Assembly (NCBI GenBank): GCA_041191145.1
Contig: JBEEPK010000019.1
Coordinates: forward strand, 1-32,147
DNA length: 32,147 nucleotides
From: UBA961 sp041191145
GTDB taxonomy: Bacteria > Bacteroidota > Ignavibacteria > Kapaibacteriales > UBA961
Reading direction: 5' to 3'
The stretch's first letter is position 1; every line of letters begins with the position of its first letter. The position numbers and the translations under genes are program-made. The notes beneath the pieces were generated by a model. The model saw only the letters and a program-made list of their open reading frames with translations. It ran no database searches and was not told the origin of the DNA. Below are positions 1 to 8,116 of the stretch, piece after piece.

Positions 1-390
1 CAACAAGCTCCCACCTTATCAGGCGGTGAGGCGCAACGAGTGAAGCTTGCAACAGAATTATCGAAAATCTCAACTGGAAAAACGCTGTATTTATTGGATG
101 AGCCGACAACCGGATTACATTTCCAGGATATCACGCATCTGGTTCGGATCATCAATAAACTTGTAGAAAAAGGCAATACGGTGATTGTCATCGAGCATAA
201 TCTCGACATGGTAAAATGTGCCGATTGGGTGATTGATCTTGGTCCTTATGGCGGAATGGGTGGCGGTGAAATCATTGCCGAAGGTACTCCCGAACAGATT
301 ATCAAGAGCAAGAAAAGCATCACGGGGAAATATCTGAAAAAGGAACTTGAGCGAAGTAAGCTCATTCAACAAAAAAGGATATCTCAATAA
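1..390 (+). CDS. uvrA: Excinuclease ABC subunit UvrA, C-terminal fragment
   Basis: UvrA is the damage-recognition ATPase of nucleotide excision repair and loads UvrB on lesions. The window opens inside the gene; the reading frame begins at base 1 and gives 129 residues to the TAA stop. Visible are the ABC signature loop (LSGGEAQRVKLA), the Walker B with D-loop (LYLLDEPTTGLHFQD) and the H-loop (VIVIEHNLDM), followed by the family's typical tail with the glycine-rich GPYGGMGGGEI and the EGTPEQI element. These belong to the second ATPase domain. The 5' part, including the zinc modules, is outside the window. The gene converges on gyrB and its stop codon lies in the loop of a hairpin that probably terminates it. 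Identification is secure from family knowledge of UvrA C-termini. Confidence 0.96.
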   Translation, partial: QQAPTLSGGEAQRVKLATELSKISTGKTLYLLDEPTTGLHFQDITHLVRIINKLVEKGNTVIVIEHNLDMVKCADWVIDLGPYGGMGGGEIIAEGTPEQIIKSKKSITGKYLKKELERSKLIQQKRISQ

Positions 391-403
391 AGAGATATCC
401 TTT
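374..403. terminator. Bidirectional hairpin between uvrA and gyrB
   Basis: A perfect 12-bp stem (AAAGGATATCTC pairing with GAGATATCCTTT) surrounds a 6-base loop that contains the uvrA stop codon. A-rich sequence lies on the left and T-rich sequence on the right, so it can act for both converging transcripts. The U-tract is imperfect on the plus strand (TTTGATTTG) and better on the minus strand (six A on the plus side just before the stem). Confidence 0.7.
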
Positions 404-424
404 GATTTGTTGTGCATGATTCAA

Positions 425-2413
425 TCACACATCGAGATTTTTCACATACTGAGCATTCTTCTCGATGAATTCTCTTCTGGGCTCTACTTTATCACCCATC
501 AAAGTATCAAATACCAATGCGGCTTCTGCGGCATTTTCAATGCTCACTTGAAGGAGCGTACGCGTTTCAGGATTCATGGTTGTTGACCATAATTGATCAG
601 GATTCATCTCGCCAAGACCTTTGAATCGCTGAATATTGATACCGTCTGCTGTTGTGCTTTCAACAGATTCAGGATTGACTTCATCGACGAGGCCTTTATC
701 CTTTCTGATACGCTTGATGATTTCATCACGCTCTTGATCATTATAGGCATAATGTTCTTGCTTGCCTTTTTTCACTTTATACAGTGGTGGCTGAGCAATG
801 TATAATCTTCCTGAAGTGATCAAATCGCGCATATTGAGGAAGAAGAATGTCAAGAGCAATGTGCGAATGTGAGAACCATCTACATCAGCATCGGCCATGA
901 GAATGATTTTTCCATAACGACTCTTCTCTGCATCAAAATCCTCACCGAATCCCGCACCAAGTGCTGCGATGATTGTTCTAATCTCTTCATTGTCCAAAAT
1001 CTTATTGATTCTCGCGCGATGCGTATTCAGAATCTTACCACGAAGCGGTAGAATTGCTTGGAAGCGTCGATCTCTTCCCTGCTTTGCGGAACCACCCGCT
1101 GAATCACCCTCAACGAGATAGATTTCGGTGTCTTCTGCAGTACGAAGTGAACAATCTGCAAGCTTTCCGGGAAGCGCTGAACTTTCAAGTGCATTTTGAC
1201 GGCGAACGAGTTCGCGAGATTTCTTTGCTGCCATGCGGGCTTCAGCTGCAAGCGTTGCTTTTTCGATAATTTTCTTAGCAACTTTGGGATTGCCATCAAG
1301 GTAAACCGCAAGACTTTCATTCACCACTTGGCGAACAATACCCTCGACATCACCATTGCCCAGTTTTGTTTTTGTCTGTCCCTCAAATTGAGGTTCTGCA
1401 ACTTTAACGCTAATGATAGCAGTCAATCCTTCACGGAAATCTTCACCTGTAAGTGCTGCCTTGGTGAGATTGTTTGATGTCGCATATGAATTGATCGTAC
1501 GCGTGAGGGCAGATCGGAAACCGGACACATGAGTTCCGCCTTCAACTGTATTGATATTGTTCACATAGGAAAGTAAAGTTTCGCTATAAGAATCATTGTA
1601 TTCAAAACAAACATCAACGATGGTATCAGCACCGACATCACTTTTTCCTGAACCGGAGATCGTTACTGTTTCTGTTACTGCAGTGAGATGAGAGTCAACA
1701 TGACGAACAAATTCTGAAAGTCCGCCGGGATAATGATATTCTTCAGTTGTTGAATTTGCTTCATCAATAAGTGTCAAACTTACTTCGGGATTCAAGAATG
1801 CTAATTCACGAAGGCGCTCTGCAACGCGGGAGGCACGGAATTCAACGGTTTTGAAAATAGTATCATCAGGATAGAAGCGAATCATCGTTCCGGTTTCTTT
1901 AGATGTGCCAATTTCTTTGACATCATGAACCGGATTCCCTCTAGAATACTCTTGACTATAGATTTTACCATCTCTTTTGATGGTGGCTTCAAGTTTGGTT
2001 GAAAGTGCATTCACGCAGGAAACACCAACGCCATGCAAACCACCGGAAACCTTATAACTTCCTTTGTCAAACTTCCCACCTGCATGCAATGTGCAAAGCA
2101 CAACTTCAAGTGTGGAGATTTTCTTCACGGGATGGGGACCTGTAGGTATACCTCGTCCATCATCTTGAACCGAACAGGAGCCATCATTATGAAGCGTTAC
2201 AATGATTTTTTTACAAAATCCTGCAAGAGCTTCATCGATTGAATTGTCGACCACTTCCTGTATGAGATGATGCAATCCGCGATCACCGATATCACCGATA
2301 TACATAGCAGGACGCATTCTGACTGCCTCAAGCCCCTCGAGCACCTTGATACTGTCTTCGGAATATTGCTTTCCTTTACCGTTAAGTTCTTGTTCTTCTG
2401 TAGATTCAGCCAT
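425..2413 (-). CDS. gyrB: DNA gyrase subunit B
   Basis: The ATPase subunit of the type IIA topoisomerase that introduces negative supercoils with GyrA. From the chosen start (MAESTEEQ...) it is 662 aa, the usual length for the shorter bacterial GyrB proteins. The GHKL ATPase motifs are visible: EVVDNSIDEA, DDGRGIP and GGLHGVGVSCVNAL, then QTKTKLGN of the transducer and the TOPRIM domain with EGDSAGGSAKQGRDR and DADVDGSHI. The C-terminus (FIEKNAQYVKNLDV) is typical of GyrB. An upstream in-frame ATG would add 35 residues that match nothing in the family, so the start at 2413 is preferred. No clear Shine-Dalgarno precedes it. A TAnnTTTG element (TACTTTTG) lies 83 bases upstream. ParE is the alternative, but length and C-terminus favour GyrB. 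Confidence 0.95.
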   Translation of the reverse strand: MAESTEEQELNGKGKQYSEDSIKVLEGLEAVRMRPAMYIGDIGDRGLHHLIQEVVDNSIDEALAGFCKKIIVTLHNDGSCSVQDDGRGIPTGPHPVKKISTLEVVLCTLHAGGKFDKGSYKVSGGLHGVGVSCVNALSTKLEATIKRDGKIYSQEYSRGNPVHDVKEIGTSKETGTMIRFYPDDTIFKTVEFRASRVAERLRELAFLNPEVSLTLIDEANSTTEEYHYPGGLSEFVRHVDSHLTAVTETVTISGSGKSDVGADTIVDVCFEYNDSYSETLLSYVNNINTVEGGTHVSGFRSALTRTINSYATSNNLTKAALTGEDFREGLTAIISVKVAEPQFEGQTKTKLGNGDVEGIVRQVVNESLAVYLDGNPKVAKKIIEKATLAAEARMAAKKSRELVRRQNALESSALPGKLADCSLRTAEDTEIYLVEGDSAGGSAKQGRDRRFQAILPLRGKILNTHRARINKILDNEEIRTIIAALGAGFGEDFDAEKSRYGKIILMADADVDGSHIRTLLLTFFFLNMRDLITSGRLYIAQPPLYKVKKGKQEHYAYNDQERDEIIKRIRKDKGLVDEVNPESVESTTADGINIQRFKGLGEMNPDQLWSTTMNPETRTLLQVSIENAAEAALVFDTLMGDKVEPRREFIEKNAQYVKNLDV

Positions 2414-2495
2414 CGTATTTGGAAGTATTTGTGGGTAAAGTCTCTGTTTTCGCTGCAAGGCAAAACAAGACATTCGACTATCGAAAAATATTATG

Positions 2496-2503
2496 CAAAA
2501 GTA
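2496..2503 (-). promoter_or_regulatory. Candidate TAnnTTTG promoter element for gyrB
   Basis: Read on the minus strand, the gyrB leader contains GTACTTTTGCATAATATT, which matches the Bacteroidota -7 element TAnnTTTG. A weak -33-like TTGG lies about 17 bases further upstream. The implied 5' untranslated region is roughly 75 nt. Similar words precede the genes at 5202 and 17106. Confidence 0.45.
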
Positions 2504-2539
2504 CGCAATTTTCACCAATGATTGGCACTGAAAATTGTC

Positions 2540-3442
2540 CTATGCACCATGCGGACCAACCTTTGGAAGTGCTTGTTTTTTAAGGACATAAGAATCCATC
2601 CATGCTCTCATCTCAAGATTGCTCTCCTGCCTTCTGCCTGCAAGGATATGATCAGCATTTTCATACATCACGAGTTTATATGGATGCATTGCTTCCTGTA
2701 ATGCCATTCCGAGTTTATATCCATGCATTGGATCGACTCTTTTGTCGCCAGTACCATGTAAAACAAGTAGAGGCGTAGTCTTACATAATTCCTTACAGAA
2801 ATGCTCGGATGAGCGTTTCAATTCCTCTGTTGACATATCAGAACCTGATGCCTGATACTGCGCAAAGGTCTTATAGATATAGGAATCCTTCGGTATTTTG
2901 TCGAAGGTAGTTGGAGCGCCAATCGTGATAGCCGCTCTGAAATCAGACATGGTTCTAAGCATCATGAGTGCCATCATGCCACCACGACTTCCGCCAATGA
3001 GACCAATGCGATCATGATCAACATATTCCAAAGATTTGAGAAGTGGTAGCAATGCCGCTGCATCGAGCACATCATTGCCACCCCATTCTTCTTTGCCTTC
3101 GCTTCCACCGCAACCGCGATAATTACTTGCTGCGACCACATATCCCCAACTTGCATACATAACGGCATACATGGAGGCGGAATCGGGTGTAAGCGCACCC
3201 TTCTCGCCTGTACCACCGCGATTGAATATGATTGCGGGATATTTTTCAGTATTCGCTTGAGCCGGAGGCAAAGCAAGAAAACCTGCAATGCGCAATCCGG
3301 CATGATGATACACTATCCGAAACAATTGCACAGATGAAAATGCAAGAAATTCTTCCGGACTCATTGCTCTTTTCTGAATATTGAGCATTGACTTCGGAAT
3401 TGGCTCTGGATGTATTTCCAGCAATTGTCCGTCAAACATCAT
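2540..3442 (-). CDS. Alpha/beta hydrolase, prolyl-oligopeptidase-like (S9-type)
   Basis: A 300-aa serine hydrolase of the S9 (prolyl oligopeptidase/acyl-aminoacyl peptidase) type without a beta-propeller. The nucleophile elbow IGLIGGSRGGMM places the catalytic serine at about residue 152. The late acid is in HGTGDKRVDP (Asp 233 or 237) and the histidine in NADHIL (about 265). The oxyanion-region sequence IIFNRGG also fits. The start chosen overlaps the stop codon of the upstream peptide-binding protein as ATGA, which implies translational coupling; an upstream in-frame ATG at 3466 would lengthen the overlap to 28 nt, and a second ATG follows immediately at 3439. No signal peptide is seen, so it is probably cytoplasmic. 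Coupling to an oligopeptide-binding lipoprotein suggests it may hydrolyse imported peptides (inference). The substrate is unknown; an esterase is possible. Confidence 0.8.
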   Translation of the reverse strand: MMFDGQLLEIHPEPIPKSMLNIQKRAMSPEEFLAFSSVQLFRIVYHHAGLRIAGFLALPPAQANTEKYPAIIFNRGGTGEKGALTPDSASMYAVMYASWGYVVAASNYRGCGGSEGKEEWGGNDVLDAAALLPLLKSLEYVDHDRIGLIGGSRGGMMALMMLRTMSDFRAAITIGAPTTFDKIPKDSYIYKTFAQYQASGSDMSTEELKRSSEHFCKELCKTTPLLVLHGTGDKRVDPMHGYKLGMALQEAMHPYKLVMYENADHILAGRRQESNLEMRAWMDSYVLKKQALPKVGPHGA

Positions 3443-5202
3443 TGCATCTTTGCAGGATTGAACCACACGAATTTATACATGCGTTTATCCATCGCATTAG
3501 TGACATATCCTTCAACATATTTCTGAAGAAGTCTCCAATCTTCATCATATTGCAATATCATCATCGGAGCATCATTCATTGCGATTTGCTCGGCTTTGCG
3601 ATAGAGTTCCATACGCTTTGTTCTATCTGTTTCTGATAAAGCTTGTTCGAACAAAACATCAAATGCAGAATTTTTATATCTGGTATGGTTAATTGGGCTT
3701 GGCTGATTCGGCGCGCTTGGCACGAGTTTGCCATACATCAAATTGAGGAATGATTCCGGATCGGGATAATCTGCAATCCAGCCGAGTCTGAAGAATTCTA
3801 CTTTTCCTGCATCAACTTCATCAAGATGTCGGGCAAATTCCACTTGCTTCAATTTAACTTCAATACCAAGATTCTTTTTCAATTGAGATTGAATTGCTTC
3901 AGCCAATTGGAGATTACGTCCACCACCATTATTAAGTTGAAGCGAGATTTCAAGTCCTTTCCCTCCTGGATATCCAGCTTGAGCGAGGAGTGAGCGAGCT
4001 TGTTCCAAATCGAGATCATAGCCTTTGATTTCAGTGCCATTATAATCTACCATTGAAGGCGGCACAAGACCATGAATGCCAGGTCCGGCTGATTGAGATT
4101 TGAGAACGAATTTTCTGATTTGGGCGCGATCAATTCCCATATTTAAAGCTTTACGAATATTCACATTGCCGAAAACTTTTCCGGTGAATAACATTCCATA
4201 ATATTGCGTGGACAATGCAGGTATATGTAGCACTTGGAAATTGGAATATTCGCTTTTGATCTTTTTGTTTTCATCAACAACATCCTGAAAGAATTCACTC
4301 GGAATACGATAGCTTTCTTCAAGATTTCCATTTTTGCAACCAACAAATTGATTGGTGATGTCCTTCATGAAACTGAATGTGATTCCATCGAGATATGGTA
4401 ATTGATTACCGTCTTTGTCTTTACCCCAATACTGTTCATTACGTTTGAGAACACATTCGCGCTCGGGGGACCAAGAAATGAATTTGAATGGACCTGTTCC
4501 AACGGGATGCTGGAAGAAATCTTTGGCATAATGTTCTACGGCTTCTTTTGGATGAATGAGTGTAACACCGAGAGTAACATAATACTCGAATGGAGCAAAT
4601 GGTTTAACGAGATCAATGCGGAATGTGTATTTGTCAACAGCCACAAAACCAGGAATGCTCTTGACTTTCAGGGGAGTATTATTCGCTTGTGCTTCAATGG
4701 TTGCATCATAATATTCTTTTGCACCACGAACCTTCTCTTTAAAGTATTCAGCACCAAGTGTGCGGGTTCTGGCATCGCAAATTCTGGTGAAAGAATAGAC
4801 CACATCTTCGGCGGTCATTTCTCTTCCCTTTCCATTTTTGAAACATGGATCATCATGGAATTTTACACCTTTTCTTAAGTGATATGTATATGACATTCCA
4901 TCCGGGGAAATCTCCCAAGATTCCGCGAGTTCCGGCTGAAGATGAAGATCGCCATCATAGGTGAGCAATGTTTCATAAATTTGATCAGCAATATGATGCG
5001 ATGTAGCATCATTTACCCCAACGGGATCGAGTGAGCGTAATTCTGCCATTTCATTGGCTCTATAGATTCCGCCCTTGAATTTACCACCCTTCATTTCTGT
5101 GAGGGCACCGCCTGTTTGTTGCTCTCCGCCTCCACATCCTGCGAAAATCACAATGAATGCCATCATGAAGATGGTTTGCATTATTAAACGCTTTATACTC
5201 AT
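3439..5202 (-). CDS. Oligopeptide ABC transporter substrate-binding lipoprotein (SBP_bac_5)
   Basis: A 587-aa periplasmic solute-binding protein of the OppA/DppA family. The N-terminus has basic residues, a hydrophobic stretch and the lipobox IFAGC, placing the acylated cysteine at residue 23. Family hallmarks follow: RSLDPVGVNDATS, YDGDLHLQPELAESWEISPDG, YTYHLRKGVKFHD and MTAEDVVYSFTRI; the C-terminal half contains VKLKQVEFARHL and GWIADYPDPESFL. The ATG at 5202 was preferred to a TTG at 5214 because it gives a normal lipoprotein signal. No permease or ATPase genes accompany it here, so it is an orphan binding protein that must work with components encoded elsewhere. It is followed by a coupled hydrolase. 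A terminator separates it from the upstream zinc-ribbon gene, and a TAGTTTTG element lies about 40 bases before the start, suggesting its own promoter. Confidence 0.92.
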   Translation of the reverse strand: MSIKRLIMQTIFMMAFIVIFAGCGGGEQQTGGALTEMKGGKFKGGIYRANEMAELRSLDPVGVNDATSHHIADQIYETLLTYDGDLHLQPELAESWEISPDGMSYTYHLRKGVKFHDDPCFKNGKGREMTAEDVVYSFTRICDARTRTLGAEYFKEKVRGAKEYYDATIEAQANNTPLKVKSIPGFVAVDKYTFRIDLVKPFAPFEYYVTLGVTLIHPKEAVEHYAKDFFQHPVGTGPFKFISWSPERECVLKRNEQYWGKDKDGNQLPYLDGITFSFMKDITNQFVGCKNGNLEESYRIPSEFFQDVVDENKKIKSEYSNFQVLHIPALSTQYYGMLFTGKVFGNVNIRKALNMGIDRAQIRKFVLKSQSAGPGIHGLVPPSMVDYNGTEIKGYDLDLEQARSLLAQAGYPGGKGLEISLQLNNGGGRNLQLAEAIQSQLKKNLGIEVKLKQVEFARHLDEVDAGKVEFFRLGWIADYPDPESFLNLMYGKLVPSAPNQPSPINHTRYKNSAFDVLFEQALSETDRTKRMELYRKAEQIAMNDAPMMILQYDEDWRLLQKYVEGYVTNAMDKRMYKFVWFNPAKMQ

Positions 5203-5243
5203 AGAATACACCAAAGAAGTTAAATCAATAGCTTTGAACTGTG

Positions 5244-5251
5244 CAAAACTA
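5244..5251 (-). promoter_or_regulatory. Candidate TAnnTTTG promoter element for the peptide-binding lipoprotein
   Basis: The minus strand reads GTAGTTTTGCACAG, matching TAnnTTTG, 41 bases ahead of the ATG at 5202. No convincing -33 TTTG is visible. The location between an upstream terminator and the gene supports a promoter role. Confidence 0.4.
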
Positions 5252-5285
5252 CTGTTTGGGTCTTGTTTTTAGATGAATGGTGGAT

Positions 5286-5322
5286 AAAAAAACGACATAT
5301 ATCACTATTGACATATGTCGTT
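5286..5322 (-). terminator. Intrinsic terminator after the FmdB-type gene
   Basis: On the minus strand a 10-bp stem (AACGACATAT with ATATGTCGTT, loop 12) is followed by a run of T; the plus strand carries seven A at 5286-5292, the last two of which pair within the stem. It lies 21 bases after the stop of the zinc-ribbon gene. Confidence 0.75.
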
Positions 5323-5343
5323 CCAATCTACTTTCCGAAAAAA

Positions 5344-5571
5344 TTAGGATTCGCTTGAATCACCCTTTTTTACATAATCGGTGAGATAGAATCCGGAACC
5401 ATTGAATACAAGACCTGAACCACCGCTTATCTTTCGAAACACTTCACCCGTGGACTTTTCTTCTTGATCGCATTGATCTATAGGGCAAAGTGTGAGTGCA
5501 TTGGAGGAAATTGATTGCAATACTTCAAAGTTTTTTCCGCATTTACGGCATTGATATTCATAAATTGGCAT
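5344..5571 (-). CDS. FmdB-family zinc ribbon protein
   Basis: A 75-aa protein that begins MPIYEYQCRKCG, the diagnostic opening of the FmdB putative regulatory/zinc ribbon family. Cys8 and Cys11 form the first zinc knuckle and Cys29 and Cys34 the second. The second pair is spaced by four residues (CPIDQC) rather than the CxxC of many homologues. The conserved GSGLVFNGSGFYLTDY follows and the tail is short and charged. This gene has one of the few clear Shine-Dalgarno sequences in the window (AAAGGTGAT, about 5 bases before ATG). The molecular function of the family is not established. It is divergent from trmO and is followed by an intrinsic terminator, so it is likely monocistronic. Confidence 0.93.
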   Translation of the reverse strand: MPIYEYQCRKCGKNFEVLQSISSNALTLCPIDQCDQEEKSTGEVFRKISGGSGLVFNGSGFYLTDYVKKGDSSES

Positions 5572-5638
5572 ATATCACCTTTATTTTGTCGAAAACCAGG
5601 TGCTCAAACGAATCCAAAAGCACTTTATTGACTGACTC

Positions 5639-6343
5639 ATGGAAGAAGAACACTTTACTCTCAAAGTTATTGGTTTTTTTCATGGAAATACCACATCCAA
5701 ACATCGAGCGCCTAGACAGCCGGATGTAACACTTGGAATTGACGGTACCATTGAATTGATGAAAGGACAAGATTTTGAACAGGGATTATTGGACCTTGTA
5801 TCCTTCTCACATATATGGTTGATCTATGGATTTCATTCCGCAAAGGGTTGGAAGCCGATGGTATTACCTCCGCGAGGAGATAAGAAGAGGGGCGTATTTG
5901 CCACCCGTTCGCCATATAGACCCAATCCCATTGGTATTTCCGTGGTCAAATTGGTAAAGATCTCAGGATTGAAGATTCATGTCCAAGGAACCGACCTCCT
6001 TGATGGCACTCCGATTTATGATATCAAGCCATATGTACCATATGCTGACAGCATATCAGAAGCAAATGCCGGATGGATTGACACCTTGAATCACAATGAA
6101 ACTGAGATTGTACTTTCTAAAGAAATGCAATTATTGATGAACGATTCTGAGTCAGCACATATCATCATGCATGCAAAGCAGATTCTGCGTGATTCACCAT
6201 ATCCTCATCCGTATCGCAGAATCAAGCAAGTGAAGGAGAATATGTATGAAGTAGCAATCAAGGAATGGAGAATTCAATATAGAATCATCCAAGAAGGGAA
6301 TGTAATCTTGGATTCAATGTCTCAGGCGGGTTCAATGAAGTAG
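5639..6343 (+). CDS. trmO: tRNA (N6-threonylcarbamoyladenosine(37)-N6)-methyltransferase TrmO
   Basis: A 234-aa TrmO (TsaA/YaeB) homologue, the same length as the E. coli enzyme. TrmO uses S-adenosylmethionine to methylate t6A at position 37 of tRNA-Thr, which tunes decoding. The family pattern is clear: VIGFFHG near the N-terminus, a SHIWLIYGFH segment, then RGVFATRSPYRPNPIGIS, which contains the conserved SAM-site motif, and the GTDLLDGTPIYDIKPYVPYAD motif spread over residues about 118-138. The C-terminal third resembles the bacterial TrmO extension, with PYPHPYRRI. No good Shine-Dalgarno is visible. It converges on the cyclase gene with a 22-nt overlap of the coding ends. Identification rests on family motifs known from TrmO; I consider it firm. 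Confidence 0.92.
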   Translation: MEEEHFTLKVIGFFHGNTTSKHRAPRQPDVTLGIDGTIELMKGQDFEQGLLDLVSFSHIWLIYGFHSAKGWKPMVLPPRGDKKRGVFATRSPYRPNPIGISVVKLVKISGLKIHVQGTDLLDGTPIYDIKPYVPYADSISEANAGWIDTLNHNETEIVLSKEMQLLMNDSESAHIIMHAKQILRDSPYPHPYRRIKQVKENMYEVAIKEWRIQYRIIQEGNVILDSMSQAGSMK

Positions 6344-8088
6344 GTTTGCATAATGCCTTTTCCTTTCACATGTATTGGTTCCCTTTTTACAATCATGAAA
6401 GGGATTTCTTGCTCTGTCACCAAATCACTTTGCTGTCTTGCAATTTCGATGAATTCCAAACTTGCATGCACATGACCCGGTTCGGAATATGTTTCCATTC
6501 GGCTAGCTGTATTAACGGCATCACCCCATAAATCATAGGAATATTTGTTTTCTCCGATGATTCCTCCCACAACATTTCCACAATGGAGTCCAACCCTAAA
6601 ACGCATGAGTTTTTTCTCGCCGGCAATTGTGATTTCCCTTCTGATCTTCATCATTTCAAGTGCAGCATAAATTGTTTTGAGTGCATGATGCTCAACCTTC
6701 ACATGAGCCCCACAAACGGCCATATATGCATCACCGATTGTTTTGATTTTCTCCAAACCGAATCTATTTGATATCTCATCGAATTCCGTGAATATTGAGT
6801 CCATGAGATCGAGCAATTCTTCGGGTTCGAGTCCTTCCGATATCTCGGTAAAACTTGCAATATCAAGGAATAACACACATACTCCCTTGAATTTATCAAG
6901 TACTTTCTTTTCACCTTGCAGTAATCGTGCTATAACTGCGGGAGGAAGGATATTTTCCAAGATGGCTGATCGTTCAGCCGCGGCAATGCGTTCTTCTTCG
7001 AATTCCTTTTCCTGCAAAAGCTTTACTCTTTCAGTTTCAAGCTCTTGTACTTGTTTTTTGACATCCGCATTGAATAATGCTTTTTCGATAGCAACATGTG
7101 ATTTAAAATGATCCAAACTTTTCTTGTATTCTCCGGCATATTCCCAAAGAGAACTTAAGTCTTTGTGAATGTACATGAGCTTTTCTTTCATCTCATGTTC
7201 TGTTGCGATATCAAGTGCTTTGTATAGATAGGACTTTGCTTTCTCATTATTGCGAAATGTACAATCAGGTTCACTATAGATGATTCCAAGATTATTGTAA
7301 TTCTGAATCAAGAGTGATATATGATGCATTTCTTCGGCGAGAGCCAGACTTTGCTCAGAATATTCCAGTGCTTTTTCGAATTCACTGAGTTGCATATACA
7401 TATGTGCAAGATTGGCAAGCAGAGCCGAGAGTGGTCTTTTTTCATCCAATTCTCTGAAGATGCCGATTGATTGCAAGATGAAAGCAAGACCTTGTTCATT
7501 ATTCCCAAGATTGCTATGAGAGATTCCAAGATTACAAAGTATAGTGCCAATCAGTTTTTTATCACTGCTTTTCTCGGCAATGGACAATGCGGTTTCTTGA
7601 TATTCCAATGCTGAGCCAAATTCCAGGATAGAGCTATAAGCATTACCGATATGCATATAACTCAATGCGGTTTCTCGCTCATTTTCATTCTCTTCTGAGA
7701 TCCCCAATGCTTTAAGATGATAATCGATGGCTTTGGTATAATCGCTATTCGAAGCATAAGAAGCGCCGAGTTTATTGCACAATTCGGCTGTTTCTTTCAT
7801 CATCCCTTTTTTTTCATAGATGCTTCCACTTTTGCGAATATATTCGATGGATTGTCTGTATAATGCGAGTTCATGACTCAATGATCCAAGAAGTGCATAT
7901 ATCTCAGCAATGAGCATTTGCTCTTCTGTTGTGAGAGCAAGCTCCAATGCCTTTTGCGCTTCTGCATATGAATCTTCGAATGAAGCCTCACTTTGGAGTT
8001 GCAATGCTCTTTCGAAGAATGTACGAGCAGATTTCTCGGCATCATTGTTAGTTCCGAGCATCTGTTGCTTATCATCCATGTGAGTCAT
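6322..8088 (-). CDS. Adenylate cyclase (class III) with N-terminal TPR repeats
   Basis: A 588-aa cytoplasmic protein. Residues about 20-350 are tandem tetratricopeptide repeats of the Rapsyn/LGN type (repeated LGxxxxxxxxYxxAIEYxxKAL pattern), followed by a coiled coil rich in Glu/Lys (about 355-390) and a class III cyclase domain from about 400. All catalytic residues for an ATP cyclase can be placed: metal aspartates 409 (LFLDIASFT) and 453 (TIGDAYM), adenine-selecting Lys449 and Asp519 (SYDLWGDAVN), and transition-state Asn526 and Arg530 (NTASRM). It should therefore make cAMP, gated by protein contacts through the TPRs (inference). The start is uncertain: ATG 8088 avoids overlap with the upstream MCE gene, whereas 8148 would overlap it by 32 nt. 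It forms an operon with the MCE gene 28 nt upstream. Confidence 0.92.
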   Translation of the reverse strand: MTHMDDKQQMLGTNNDAEKSARTFFERALQLQSEASFEDSYAEAQKALELALTTEEQMLIAEIYALLGSLSHELALYRQSIEYIRKSGSIYEKKGMMKETAELCNKLGASYASNSDYTKAIDYHLKALGISEENENERETALSYMHIGNAYSSILEFGSALEYQETALSIAEKSSDKKLIGTILCNLGISHSNLGNNEQGLAFILQSIGIFRELDEKRPLSALLANLAHMYMQLSEFEKALEYSEQSLALAEEMHHISLLIQNYNNLGIIYSEPDCTFRNNEKAKSYLYKALDIATEHEMKEKLMYIHKDLSSLWEYAGEYKKSLDHFKSHVAIEKALFNADVKKQVQELETERVKLLQEKEFEEERIAAAERSAILENILPPAVIARLLQGEKKVLDKFKGVCVLFLDIASFTEISEGLEPEELLDLMDSIFTEFDEISNRFGLEKIKTIGDAYMAVCGAHVKVEHHALKTIYAALEMMKIRREITIAGEKKLMRFRVGLHCGNVVGGIIGENKYSYDLWGDAVNTASRMETYSEPGHVHASLEFIEIARQQSDLVTEQEIPFMIVKREPIHVKGKGIMQTYFIEPA

Positions 8089-8116
8089 GAGGAATAGTGG
8101 ATGTTCAAAAAAAAGA

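Noticed and set aside
2414..2518. N-terminal extension of GyrB from an upstream in-frame ATG
   Set aside because: The additional 35 residues match no GyrB N-terminus and the candidate promoter element lies inside that stretch.
4402..4878. A 158-codon open frame antisense to the peptide-binding lipoprotein
   Set aside because: A shadow of a well-supported gene; the product has no family features.
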